NCBI RefSeq assembly: GCF_050948215.1
Contig: NW_027488636.1
Location: forward strand, 496,001 to 560,000
Reading direction: 5' to 3'
Origin: Halictus rubicundus
Taxonomy: Eukaryota > Arthropoda > Insecta > Hymenoptera > Halictidae
Length of the DNA: 64,000 nucleotides
In this document: piece after piece, positions 39,441-52,420 of the stretch
Numbering within the stretch: the first letter of the stretch is position 1
Layout: every line of letters starts with the position of its first letter
The notes under the pieces: generated by a model
Database searches by the model: none
The model's input: the letters and a program-made list of their open reading frames with translations, nothing else
Told to the model about the DNA's origin: nothing
Program-made: the position numbers and the translations under genes

Positions 39441-40929
39441 TAGAGGATAGGATAGGAGTGGATAGTGAATAGGATATAGGATTGGATTGGATAGAGGATA
39501 GAATAGGATAGAGGATAAGATAGGATAGAGGATAGGATATGATAGAGGATAGGATAGGATAGAGGATAGGATAGGGTAGAGAAGGATATAATAGGGGATT
39601 GGATAGGATAGAGGATCGGACAGGATGGAGGATAGGATAGGATAGGATTGAGTATAGGATAGGATAGAGGATAGGATAGGATAGAGGATAGGATAGAGGA
39701 TTGGATAGGATAGAGGATAGGATAGGATAGAGGATAGGATAGGGGATTGATAGGATAGAGATTAGGATGGGATAGAGGATATTATAGGATAGAGCATAGG
39801 GTAGGATAGAGAATAGGATAGGATAGAGCATAGGATAGGATAGGATAGAGAATAGGATAGGATACATGGTATTCTAGGGTAGAGGATAGGAAAGGGGATT
39901 GGATAGGATAGAGGATAGGATAGGATAGAGCATACGATAGTGCATAGGATAGGATAGGATAGAGAATAGGATAGGATAGAAGATAGGATAGGGTAGAGGA
40001 TAGGATAGGATACGATAGAGGATATTATAGGATAGAGGATAGGATTGAATTGAGGATAGGATTGGATAGAGGATAGGATAGGTTAGAGAATTGGATAGGA
40101 TAGAGGATAGGATAGGATAGAGGATAGGATAGGGGATTGATAGGATAGAGATTAGGATGGGATAGAGGATATTATAGGATAGAGGATAGGATAGGATAGA
40201 GGATAGGATAGGATAGAGGATAGGGTAGGATAGACGATAGGATTGGATAGAGGATAGGATAGGATAGTGGATAGGATAGGATAGAGCATACGATACACGA
40301 TAGGATAGGATAGGATAGAGAATAGGATAGGATACATGGTATTATAGGGTTGAGGATAGGATAGAGTAGAGGATAGGATAGGGGATTGGATAGGATAGTG
40401 GATAGGATAGGATAGAGCATACGATAGTGGATGGGATAGGATAGAGGATAGGATAGGATAGAGGATACAATAGTATAGGAATGAGGAGAGGATAGGATTC
40501 AGGATAGGATAGGGGATTGGATAGGATGGAGGATAGGATAGGATGGAGGATAGGATAGGATAGGATAGAGGATAGGATAGGATAGAGGATAGGATAGGAT
40601 AGAGGATAGGATACAGGATTGGATAGAATAGAGGATAGGATACGATAGAAGATAGGATACGATAGAGGATAGGATATGATAGAGGATAGGATAGGATATG
40701 AGATTGAATAGGATAGAGGATAGGATAGGATAGAGGATAGGATAGGATTGAGGAGAGGATAGGATAGAGGATAGGATAGGATTGAGGAGAGGATAGGATA
40801 GAGGATAGGATAGGATAGAGGATAGGATAGGGTAGAGAAGGATATAATAGGGGATTGGATAGGATGGAGGATCGGACAGGATGGAGGATAGGATAGGATA
40901 GGATTGAGTATAGGATAGGATAGAGGATA

Positions 40930-41320
40930 GGATAGGATAGAGGATAGGATAGAGGATTGGATAGGATAGAGGATAGGATACGATAGAAGATAGGATACGA
41001 TAGAGGATAGGATATGATAGAGGATAGGATAGGATTGAGGATAGGATAGGATAGAGGATAGGATAGGATATAGAATAGGATAGGATAGAGGGTAGGATAG
41101 GATAGAGGATAGGATAGGCTAGAGGATACGATATAGGAGTGGATAGGATAGAGGATAGGATACGATAGAGGATAGGATAGGATAGAGAATAGGATATAGG
41201 ATTGGATAGGATAGAGGATAGAATAGGATAGAGGATAGGATAGGATAGAGGATAGGATAGTTGATATTATAATAAAGAGGATAGGATATGATAGAGGATA
41301 GGATAGGGGACTGGATAGGA
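40930..41320 (+). repeat. Duplication D11, copy 2 (partner about 39050-39440)
   Basis: Second copy at offset 1,880. One difference is GAGGGTAGGATAGGCTAG in copy 1 versus GAGGATAGGATAGGCTAG here. It leads directly into the first long domain C blocks. Confidence 0.79.
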
Positions 41321-41441
41321 TAGAGGATAGGATAGGATAGAGGATAGGATAGGATAGAGGATAGGATAGGATAGGATAGAGGATAGGATACGATAGAGGA
41401 TAGGATAGGATAGAGGATAGGATAGGATAGAGGATAGGATA

Positions 41442-41925
41442 GGCTAGAGGATACGATATAGGAGTGGATAGGATAGAGGATAGGATACGATAGAGGATAG
41501 GATAGGATATAGGATAGGGTAGCGGAAAGGATAGGATAGAGTATAGAATAGGATAGAGGATAAGATAGGATAGAGGTTAGGATATGATAGAGTATAGGAT
41601 AGGATAGAGGAGAGGATAGGGGATTGGATAGGATAGAGGATAGGATATGATATAGGATAGGATAGGATAGAGGGTAGTATAGGATAGAGGATAGGATAGG
41701 AGTGGATAGTGAATAGGATATAGGATTGGATTGGATAGAGGATAGAATAGGATAGAGGATAAGATAGGATAGAGGATAGGATATGATAGAGGATAGGATA
41801 GGATAGAGGATAGGATAGGATAGAGGATAGGATAGGGGATTGGATAGAATAGAGGACAGGATAGGATACAGGATAGGATAGGATAGAGGATATGATAGGA
41901 TAGAGGATAGGATAGGATTGAGGAT
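41442..41925 (+). repeat. Duplication D12, copy 1 (partner 45150-45633)
   Basis: About 480 bases recur at offset 3,708: GGCT at 41442 and 45150, AGTGGATAGTGAATAGG at 41701 and 45409, and TGGATAGAATAG near 41841 and 45549. It includes GGGTAGCGGAAAGG and GAGGAGAGGATAGGGG. A small difference is GGGTAGTATAGG versus GGGTAGGATAGG near 41672. Confidence 0.8.
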
Positions 41926-42724
41926 AGGATAGGATAGAGGATAGGATAGGATATAGAATAGGATAGGATAGAGGGTAGGATAGGATAGAGGATAGGATAG
42001 GCTAGAGGATACGATATAAGAGTGGATAGGATAGAGGATAGGATACGATAGAGGATAGGATAGGATAGAGAATAGGATATAGGATTGGATAGGATAGAGG
42101 ATAGAATAGGATAGAGGATAGGATAGGATAGAGGATATGATAGGATATAGGATAGGATAGGATAGAGGGTAGGATAGGATAGAGGATAGGATAGGATAGG
42201 ATAGAGAATAGGATATAGGATTGGATAGGATAGAGGATAGAATAGGATACAGGATAGGATAGGATAGAGGATAGGATAGGATAGGGGATTGGATAGAATA
42301 AAGGATAGGATAGGATAGAGGATATGATAGGATAGAGGATAGGATAGGATAGAGTATAGGATGGGACAGAGGATAGGATAGGATAGAGGATAGGATAGGA
42401 TAGGATAGAGGATAGGATAGGATAGAGGATAGGATAGTTGACATTATAGTAAAGAGGATAGGATATGATAGAGGATAGGATAGGATAGAGGATAGGATAG
42501 GATAGAGGATAGGATAGGATAGGATAGAGGATAGGATACGATAGAGGATAGGATAGGATAGAGGATAGGATAGGATAGAGGATAGGATAGGGGATTGGAT
42601 AGAATAGAGGATAGGATAGGATACAGGATAGGATAGGATAGAGGATATGATAGGATAGAGGGTAGGATAGGATAGAGGATAGGATAGGAGTGGATAGTGA
42701 ATAGGATATAGGATTGGATTGGAT

Positions 42725-43585
42725 AGAGGATAGAATAGGATAGAGGATAAGATAGGATAGAGGATAGGATATGATAGAGGATAGGATAGGATAGAGGATA
42801 GGATAGGATAGAGGATAGGATAGGGGATTGGATAGAATAGAGGATAGGATAGGATACAGGATAGGATAGGATAGAGGATATGATAGGATAGAGGATAGGA
42901 TAGGATAGAGGATACGATATTATGGAGGATAGGATAGGATAGACGATAGGATAGGATAGAGGATAGGATATGATAGATGATAGGATAGGATAGAGGATAG
43001 GATAGGATAGGATTGAGGATAGGATAGGATTGAGGAGAGGATAGGATAGAGGATAGGATAGGATAGAGGATAAGATAGGATAGAGGATAGGATAGGATAG
43101 AGGATAGGATAGGATAGAGGATAGGATAGGGGATTGGATAAGATGGAGGATCGGACAGGATGGAGGATAGGATAGGATAGGATTGAGTATAGGATAGGAT
43201 AGAGGATAGGATAGGATAGAGGATAGGATAGGATTGAGGATAGGATAGGATAGAGGATAGGATAGGATAGAGGATACAATAGTATAGGAATGAGGAGAGG
43301 ATAGGATTCAGGATAGGATAGGATAGAGGATAGGATAGATTTGAGGATATGATCGAATTGGGGATAGGATAGCATAGAGGATAGGATAGGATTGAGGATA
43401 GGATAGGATAGAGGATAGGATAGGATAGAGAAGAGGATAGGATAGAGGATAGGATAGGATTGAGGATAGGATAGGATTGAGGATAGGATAGGATAGAGGA
43501 TAAGATAGGATAGAGGATAGGATAGGATAGAGTATAGGATTGGATAGAGGATAGGATAGAGGATTGGATAGGATTGAGGATAGGA
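42725..43585 (+). repeat. Duplication D13, copy 1 (partner 46039-46899)
   Basis: About 860 bases recur at a constant offset of 3,314: GATACGATATTATGGAGG near 42912 and 46226, AGTATAGGATTGG at 43531 and 46845, and the rare words GATTTGAGGATATG and GATCGAATTGGGG near 43350 and 46664. The 151-codon stop-free minus-strand translation is identical in both copies, which reflects near-identical DNA and not coding function. Confidence 0.87.
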
Positions 43586-44044
43586 TACGATAGAGGATCG
43601 GATAGGATAGAGTATAGGATTGGATTGAGGATAGGATAGGATAGAGGATAGAATAGGATGGAGAATTGGTTAGGATTGAGAAGAGGATAGGATAGAGGAT
43701 AGGATAGGATAGAGGATAGGATAGGATAGAAGATACGATAGGAGAGAGGATAGGATAAGTTTCAGGATAGGATAGCATAGATGATAGGATGGTATAGAGT
43801 ATAGGATAGGATTGCATAAATGATAGGATAGGATAGAGGATAGGATAGATTTGAGGATATGATCGAATTGGGGATAGGATAGCATAGAGGATAGGATAGG
43901 ATAGAGGATAGGATAGGATAGAGGATACAATAGGATAGAGGATACGATAGGATTGAGGATAGGATAGGAATGAGGATAGGATAGGATTGAGGATAGGATA
44001 GGGGATTGGATAGGATGGAGGATAGGATAGGATGGAGGATAGGA

Positions 44045-45375
44045 TAGGATAGGATTGAGGATAGGATAGGATAGAGAATAGGATAGGATAGAGGATTGGA
44101 TAGGATAGAGGATAGGATACGATAGAAGATAGGATACGATAGAGGATAGGATATGATAGAGGATAGGATAGGATATGAGATTGAATAGGATAGAGTATAG
44201 GATAGGATAGAGGATAAGATAGGATAGAGGATAGGATAGGATAGAGGATAAGATAGGATAGAGGATAGGATAGGATAGAGGATAGGATAGGATAGAGGAT
44301 AGGATAGGGTAGAGAAGGATAGGATAGGATTGAGGATAGGATAGGATAGAGGATAGGATAGGATATAGAATAGGATAGGATAGAGGGTAGGATAGGATAG
44401 AGGATAGGATAGGCTAGAGGATACGATATAGGAGTGGATAGGATAGAGGATAGGATACGATAGAGGATAGGATAGGATAGAGAATAGGATATAGGATTGG
44501 ATAGGATAGAGGATAGAATAGGATAGAGGATAGGATAGGATAGAGGATAGGATAGGATATAGGATAGGATAGGATAGAGGGTAGGATAGGATAGAGGATA
44601 GGATAGGATAGGATAGAGAATAGGATATAGGATTGGATAGGATAGAGGATAGAATAGGATACAGGATAGGATAGGATAGAGGATATGATAGAATATAGGA
44701 TAGGATAGGATAGAGGGTAGGATAGGATAGAGGATAGGATAGGATAGGATAGAGAATAGGATATAGGATTGGATAGGATAGAGGATAGAATAGGATACAG
44801 GATAGGATAGGATAGAGGATAGGATAGGATAGGGGATTGGATAGAATAGAGGATAGGATAGGATACAGGATAGGATAGGATAGAGGATATGATAGGATAG
44901 AGGATAGGATAGGACAGAGTATAGGATGGGACAGAGGATAGGATAGGATAGAGGATAGGATAGGATAGGATAGAGGATAGGATAGTTGATATTATAGTAA
45001 AGAGGATAGGATATGATAGAGGATAGGATAGGGGACTGGATAGGATAGAGGATAGGATAGGATAGAGGATAGGATAGGATAGGATAGAGGATAGGATACG
45101 ATAGAGGATAGGATAGGATAGAGGATAGGATAGGATAGAGGATAGGATAGGCTAGAGGATACGATATAGGAGTGGATAGGATAGAGGATAGGATACGATA
45201 GAGGATAGGATAGGATATAGGATAGGGTAGCGGAAAGGATAGGATAGAGTATAGAATAGGATAGAGGATAAGATAGGATAGAGGTTAGGATATGATAGAG
45301 TATAGGATAGGATAGAGGAGAGGATAGGGGATTGGATAGGATAGAGGATAGGATATGATATAGGATAGGATAGGA
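44045..45375 (+). repeat. Duplication D14, copy 1 (partner 46890-48220)
   Basis: About 1.33 kb recurs at a constant offset of 2,845 across eight anchors: TGAGATTG at 44176 and 47021, AGAGAAGG at 44311 and 47156, GGCT at 44412 and 47257, GAATATAGG at 44691 and 47536, TTGATATTATAG at 44986 and 47831, GGCT at 45150 and 47995. After 45375 copy 1 reads GGGTAGGATAGG while copy 2 reads GATACAGG. Confidence 0.88.
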
Positions 45376-46038
45376 TAGAGGGTAGGATAGGATAGAGGAT
45401 AGGATAGGAGTGGATAGTGAATAGGATATAGGATTGGATTGGATAGAGGATAGAATAGGATAGAGGATAAGATAGGATAGAGGATAGGATATGATAGAGG
45501 ATAGGATAGGATAGAGGATAGGATAGGATAGAGGATAGGATAGGGGATTGGATAGAATAGAGGATAGGATAGGATACAGGATAGGATAGGATAGAGGATA
45601 TGATAGGATAGAGGATAGGATAGGATAGAGGATACGATATTATGGAGGATAGGATAGGATAGGCGATAGGATAGGATAGAGGATAGGATATGATAGATGA
45701 TAGGATAGGATAGAGGATAGGATAGGATAGGATTGAGGATAGGATGGGATAGAGGATAGGATAGGATAGAGGATACAATAGGATAGAGGATACGATAGGA
45801 TTGAGGATAGGATAGGAATGGGAAAGGATAGGATAGGATTGAGGATAGGATAGGGGATTGGATAGGATGGAGGATAGGATACAATAGGATTGAGGATAGG
45901 ATAGGATAGAGAATAGGATAGGATAGAGGATAGGATAGAGGATTGGATAGGATAGAGGATAGGATACGATAGAAGATAGGATACGATAGAGGATAGGATA
46001 TGATAGAGGATAGGATAGGATATGAGATTGAATAGGAT

Positions 46039-46899
46039 AGAGGATAGAATAGGATAGAGGATAAGATAGGATAGAGGATAGGATATGATAGAGGATAGGA
46101 TAGGATAGAGGATAGGATAGGATAGAGGATAGGATAGGGGATTGGATAGAATAGAGGATAGGATAGGATACAGGATAGGATAGGATAGAGGATATGATAG
46201 GATAGAGGATAGGATAGGATAGAGGATACGATATTATGGAGGATAGGATAGGATAGACGATAGGATAGGATAGAGGATAGGATATGATAGATGATAGGAT
46301 AGGATAGAGGATAGGATAGGATAGGATTGAGGATAGGATAGGATTGAGGAGAGGATAGGATAGAGGATAGGATAGGATAGAGGATAAGATAGGATAGAGG
46401 ATAGGATAGGATAGAGGATAGGATAGGATAGAGGATAGGATAGGGGATTGGATAAGATGGAGGATCGGACAGGATGGAGGATAGGATAGGATAGGATTGA
46501 GTATAGGATAGGATAGAGGATAGGATAGGATAGAGGATAGGATAGGATTGAGGATAGGATAGGATAGAGGATAGGATAGGATAGAGGATACAATAGTATA
46601 GGAATGAGGAGAGGATAGGATTCAGGATAGGATAGGATAGAGGATAGGATAGATTTGAGGATATGATCGAATTGGGGATAGGATAGCATAGAGGATAGGA
46701 TAGGATTGAGGATAGGATAGGATAGAGGATAGGATAGGATAGAGAAGAGGATAGGATAGAGGATAGGATAGGATTGAGGATAGGATAGGATTGAGGATAG
46801 GATAGGATAGAGGATAAGATAGGATAGAGGATAGGATAGGATAGAGTATAGGATTGGATAGAGGATAGGATAGAGGATTGGATAGGATTGAGGATAGGA
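46039..46899 (+). repeat. Duplication D13, copy 2 (partner 42725-43585)
   Basis: Second copy at offset 3,314. It is followed at once by copy 2 of D14 (offset 2,845), so 42.7-45.4 kb and 46.0-48.2 kb are two versions of one higher-order block of about 2.2 to 2.7 kb, the second lacking about 469 bases near 46.9 kb. Confidence 0.86.
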
Positions 46900-48220
46900 T
46901 AGGATAGAGAATAGGATAGGATAGAGGATAGGATAGAGGATTGGATAGGATAGAGGATAGGATACGACAGAAGATAGGATACGATAGAGGATAGGATATG
47001 ATAGAGGATAGGATAGGATATGAGATTGAATAGGATAGAGTATAGGATAGGATAGAGGATAAGATAGGATAGAGGATAGGATAGGATAGAGGATAAGATA
47101 GGATAGAGGATAGGATAGGATAGAGGATAGGATAGGATAGAGGATAGGATAGGGTAGAGAAGGATAGGATAGGATTGAGGATAGGATAGGATAGAGGATA
47201 GGATAGGATATAGAATAGGATAGGATAGAGGGTAGGATAGGATAGAGGATAGGATAGGCTAGAGGATACGATATAGGAGTGGATAGGATAGAGGATAGGA
47301 TACGATAGAGGATAGGATAGGATAGAGAATAGGATATAGGATTGGATAGGATAGAGGATAGAATAGGATAGAGGATAGGATAGGATAGAGGATAGGATAG
47401 GATATAGGATAGGATAGGATAGAGGGTAGGATAGGATAGAGGATAGGATAGGATAGGATAGAGAATAGGATATAGGATTGGATAGGATAGAGGATAGAAT
47501 AGGATACAGGATAGGATAGGATAGAGGATATGATAGAATATAGGATAGGATAGGATAGAGGGTAGGATAGGATAGAGGATAGGATAGGATAGGATAGAGA
47601 ATAGGATATAGGATTGGATAGGATAGAGGATAGAATAGGATACAGGATAGGATAGGATAGAGGATAGGATAGGATAGGGGATTGGATAGAATAGAGGATA
47701 GGATAGGATACAGGATAGGATAGGATAGAGGATATGATAGGATAGAGGATAGGATAGGATAGAGTATAGGATGGGACAGAGGATAGGATAGGATAGAGGA
47801 TAGGATAGGATAGGATAGAGGATAGGATAGTTGATATTATAGTAAAGAGGATAGGATATGATAGAGGATAGGATAGGGGACTGGATAGGATAGAGGATAG
47901 GATAGGATAGAGGATAGGATAGGATAGGATAGAGGATAGGATACGATAGAGGATAGGATAGGATAGAGGATAGGATAGGATAGAGGATAGGATAGGCTAG
48001 AGGATACGATATAGGAGTGGATAGGATAGAGGATAGGATACGATAGAGGATAGGATAGGATATAGGATAGGGTAGCGGAAAGGATAGGATAGAGTATAGA
48101 ATAGGATAGAGGATAAGACAGGATAGAGGTTAGGATATGATAGAGTATAGGATAGGATAGAGGAGAGGATAGGGGATTGGATAGGATAGAGGATAGGATA
48201 TGATATAGGATAGGATAGGA
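46890..48220 (+). repeat. Duplication D14, copy 2 (partner 44045-45375)
   Basis: Second copy. After a gap of 199 bases relative to copy 1, the alignment resumes at offset 2,646, with GGCGATAGG at 45662 and 48308 and GGAATGGGAAAGG at 45815 and 48461. A further short copy of that last word near 48995 begins a partial third block. Confidence 0.86.
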
Positions 48221-51200
48221 TACAGGATAGGATAGGATAGAGGATATGATAGGATAGAGGATAGGATAGGATAGAGGATACGATATTATGGAGGATAGGA
48301 TAGGATAGGCGATAGGATAGGATAGAGGATAGGATATGATAGATGATAGGATAGGATAGAGGATAGGATAGGATAGGATTGAGGATAGGATGGGATAGAG
48401 GATAGGATAGGATAGAGGATACAATAGGATAGAGGATACGATAGGATTGAGGATAGGATAGGAATGGGAAAGGATAGGATAGGATTGAGGATAGGATAGG
48501 GGATTGGATAGGATGGAGGATAGGATAGGATAGGATTGAGGATAGGATAGGATAGAGAATAGGATAGGATAGAGGATAGGATAGGATAGAGGATAGGATA
48601 GGATAGAGGATAGGATAGAGGATAGGATAGGATAGAGGATAGGATAGGATAGAGGATAGGATAGGATAGAGGATAGGATAGGCTAGAGGATACGATATAG
48701 GAGTAGATAGGATAGAGGATAGGATACGATAGAGGATAGGATAGGATAGAGGATAGGATAGGATAGCGGAAAGGATAGGATAGAGTATAGAATAGGATAG
48801 AGGATAGGATAGGATAGAGGATAGGGTAGGATAGAGCATAGGATAGGATAGAGGATAGGATAGGATAGAGGATATGATAGTATAGGATAGAGGATAATAT
48901 TGGATAGAGGATAGGATAGGATAGAGGATAGGATGGGATAGAGGATAGGATAGGATAGAGGATACAATAGGATAGAGGATACGATAGGATTGAGGATAGG
49001 ATAGGAATGGGAAAGGATAGGATAGGATTGAGGATAGGATAGGGGATTGGATAGGATGGAGGATAGGATAGGATAGGATTGAGGATAGGATAGGATAGAG
49101 AATAGGATAGGATAGAGGATAGGATAGAGGATTGGATAGGATAGAGGATAGGATACGATAGAAGATAGGATACGATAGAGGATAGGATATGATAGAGGAT
49201 AGGATAGGATATGAGATTGAATAGGATAGAGGATAGGATAGGATAGAGGATAGGATAGGATTGAGGAGAGGATAGGACAGAGGATAGGATAGAGGATGGG
49301 ATAGAGGATAGGATAGGATTGAGGAGAGGATAGGATAGAGGATAGGATAGGATAGAGGATAAGATAGGATAGAGGATAGGATAGGATAGAGGATAGGATA
49401 GGATAGTGGATACGATAGGATAGGATAGAGAATAGGATAGGATAGATGATATTACAGGATAGAGGATAGGATAGGATAGAGGATACGATATTATGGAGGA
49501 TAGGATAGGATAGACGATAGGATAGGATAGAGGAAAGAATTGCGGATTGGATAGCATAGAGGATAGGATAGGATAGAGGATAGGATAGAATACGGGATAC
49601 GATAGCGTTGAGGATAGGATAGGGTTCAGGATAGGATAGGATTGAGGATAGGATAGGATTTAGGATAGGATAGGATAGAGGATACGATAGGATAGAGGGT
49701 AGGATAGGATAGAGGGTAGGATAGGATAGAGGATACGATAGAGGATTGGATAGGATAGAGGATAGGATAGGATAGTGGATAGGATAAGATAGAGGATATG
49801 ATAGAATAGAGTACAGGATAGGATAGAGGATAAGATAGGGTAGAGGATAGGATAGGATAGGATAGAGGATAGGATAGGATAGAGGATAGGATACAGGATT
49901 GGATAGGATAGAGGATAGGATAGGATAGAGAATATTATAATATAGAAGATAGGATAAGATAGAGGATAGGATAGAGGATTGGATAGGATAGAGGATAGGA
50001 TACGATAGAGGATAGGATAGGATTGGATAGTGAATAGGATATAGGATAGGATTGGATAGAGGATAGAATAGGATAGAGGATAAGATAGGATAGAGGATAG
50101 GATATGATAGAGGATAGGATAGGATAGAGGATAGGATAGGATAGAGGATAGGATAGGGGATTGGCTAGAATAGAGGATAGGATAGGATACAGGATAGGAT
50201 AGGATAGAGGATATGATAGGATAGAGGATAGGATAGGATAGAGGATAGGATAGGATAGAGAATAGGATAGGATAGAGGATAGGATAGGATAGAGGATCGG
50301 ATAGGATAGGATAGAGGATAGGATAGGATAGAGGATAGGATAGGATAGAGGATAGGATAGAGGATAGGATAGGATAGAGGATAGGATAGGATAGAGGATA
50401 GGATAGGATAGAGGATAGGATAGGATAGAGGATAGGATAGGATAGAGGATAGGATAGGATAGAGGATAGGATAGGATAGAGGATAGGATGGGATAGAGGA
50501 TAGGATAGGATAGAGGATAGGATAGGATAGGATAGAGGATAGGATAGTTGATATTATAGTAAAGAGGATAGGATATGATAGAGGATAGGATAGGGGACTG
50601 GATAGGATAGAGGATAGGATAGGATAGGGGATTGGATAGGATAGAGGATAGGATATGGTATAGGATAGGATAGGATAGAGGATAGGATATGATATAGGAT
50701 AGGATAGGATAGAGGGTAGGATAGGATAGAGGATAGGATAGGATTGGATAGTGAATAGGATATAGGATTGGATTGGATAGAGGATAGAATAGGATAGAGG
50801 ATAAGATAGGATAGAGGATAGGATAGGGGATTGGATAGAATAGAGGATAGGATAGGATACAGGATAGGATAGGATAGAGGATATGATAGGATAGAGGATA
50901 GGATAGGATAGAGGATAGGATAGGATAGAGAATAGGATATAATAGAGGATAGGATAGGATAGAGGATCGGATAGGATAGGATAGATGATATTATAGTAAA
51001 GAGGATAGGATATGATAGAGGATAGGATAGGGGACTGGATAGGATAGAGGATAGGATAGGATAGAGGATAGGATAGGATAGAGGATAGGATAGGATAGAG
51101 GATAGGATAGGATAGAGGATAGGATAGGATAGAGGATAGGATAGAGGATAGGATAGGATAGAGAATAGGATAGGATAGAGGATAGGATAGGCTAGAGGAT

Positions 51201-51689
51201 ACGATATAGGAGTAGATAGGATAGAGGATAGGATACGATAGAGGATAGGATAGGATAGAGGATAGGATAGGATAGCGGAAAGGATAGGATAGAGTATAGA
51301 ATAGGATAGAGGATAGGATAGGATAGAGGATAGGGTAGGATAGAGCATAGGATAGGATAGAGGATAGGATAGGATAGAGGATATGATAGTATAGGATAGA
51401 GGATAATATTGGATAGAGGATAGGATAGGATAGAGGATAGGATAGGATAGAGGATAGGATAGGATAGAGGATAGGATAGGATAGAGGATAGGATAGGATA
51501 GAGGATAGGATAGGATAGAGCATAGGATAGGATAGAGGATAGGATAGGATAGAGGATATGATAGGATAGGATAGAGGATAGGATTGGATAGAGGATAGGA
51601 TAGGATAGAGGATAGGATAGGATAGAGGATAGGATAGGATAGAGGATATGATAGGATAGAGGATACGATATGGGATTGGATAGGATAGA

Positions 51690-51825
51690 GGATAGGATAG
51701 GATAGAGGATAGGATAGGATAGAGGATAGGATAGGATAGAGGATAGGATAGGATAGAGGATAGGATAGGATAGAGGATAGGATAGGATAGAGGATAGGAT
51801 AGGATAGAGGATAGGATAGGATAGA
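51690..51825 (+). repeat. Eight perfect 17-mers between GATACGATATGGGATTGG and GGCTAGAGGATACG
   Basis: Eight consecutive exact copies of the consensus unit lie between the two fixed markers (marker starts 51662 and 51836). The same marker pair brackets 10, 6, 6, 16, 14 and 9 canonical units at six later sites, which makes this a variable-number block within the higher-order repeat. Confidence 0.88.
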
Positions 51826-52155
51826 GGATAGGATAGGCTAGAGGATACGATATAGGAGTGGATAGGATAGAGGATAGGATACGATAGAGGATAGGATAGG
51901 ATAGAGGATAGGATAGGGTAGCGGAAATAATAGGATAGAGTATAGAATAGGATAGAGGATAAGATAGGATAGAGGTTAGGATATGATAGAGTATAGGATA
52001 GTATAGAGAATAGGATATAGGATTGGATAGGATAGAGGATAGAATAGGATAGAGGATAGGATAGGATAGAGGATACGATAGGATAGGATAGATGATATTA
52101 TAGTAAAGAGGATAGGATATGATAGAGGATAGGATACGGGACTGGATAGGATAGA

Positions 52156-52410
52156 GGATAGGATAGGATAGAGGATAGGATAGGATAGAGGATAGGATAG
52201 GATAGAGGATAGGATAGGATAGAGGATAGGATAGGATAGAGGATAGGATAGGATAGAGGATAGGATAGGATAGAGGATAGGATAGGATAGAGGATAGGAT
52301 AGGATAGAGGATAGGATAGGATAGAGGATAGGATAGGATAGAGGATAGGATAGGATAGAGGATAGGATAGGATAGAGGATAGGATAGGATAGAGGATAGG
52401 ATAGGATAGA
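52156..52410 (+). repeat. Fifteen consecutive perfect 17-mers
   Basis: Fifteen exact consensus units run without a substitution from just after GGGACTGG to the unit that carries GGCTAG at 52421. Nothing comparable was noticed left of 50 kb. Such a pure run implies recent amplification or conversion. Confidence 0.93.
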
Positions 52411-52420
52411 GGATAGGATA

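Larger units (their letters stand above)
902..40345 (+). repeat. ACATGGTATT marker family (24 copies plus one mutated)
   Basis: The most divergent recurrent word in the left two thirds. The C of ACATGGTATT lies at 904, 6652, 11453, 12145, 12344, 13597, 15538, 18627, 20548, 21060, 24285, 24780, 25490, 26285, 26896, 29222, 31376, 33576, 34046, 36160, 37236, 37638, 39865 and 40335; a copy mutated to AAATGG is at 9775. Copies near 33576, 37236 and 39865 share ATTCTAG where others have ATTATAG. Its reverse complement supplies ATG, so many minus-strand reading frames begin here. None was seen after 40,345. Confidence 0.88.
18700..40420 (+). repeat. Domain B: array with GGTTAGGTTA / GAGGAGAGG / ACATGGTATTAT markers
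   Basis: The middle third is built of overlapping duplicated blocks of 0.8 to 1.6 kb. Typical variants are GAGGAGAGG, GAGAATTGG, GAGGATATTATAGG, GGGATTGATAGG, GATATGAGATTG and the GGTTAGGTTA doublet. The ACATGGTATT word, present but sparser in domain A, occurs here 16 times after 20 kb and is last seen near 40,335. The right boundary is gradual: the first domain C marker (GGCTAGAGGATACG) appears at 39,237, before the last B marker, so 39.2 to 40.4 kb is a mixed zone. Pentamer count per unit is mostly three, with fewer 12-bp units than in domain A. Confidence 0.8.

Noticed and set aside
902..40345. ACATGGTATTAT as a conserved functional palindrome or regulatory site
   Set aside because: It is only an imperfect palindrome, varies between copies (AAATGG, ATTCTAG), is absent after 40.3 kb, and its spread is explained by block duplication.
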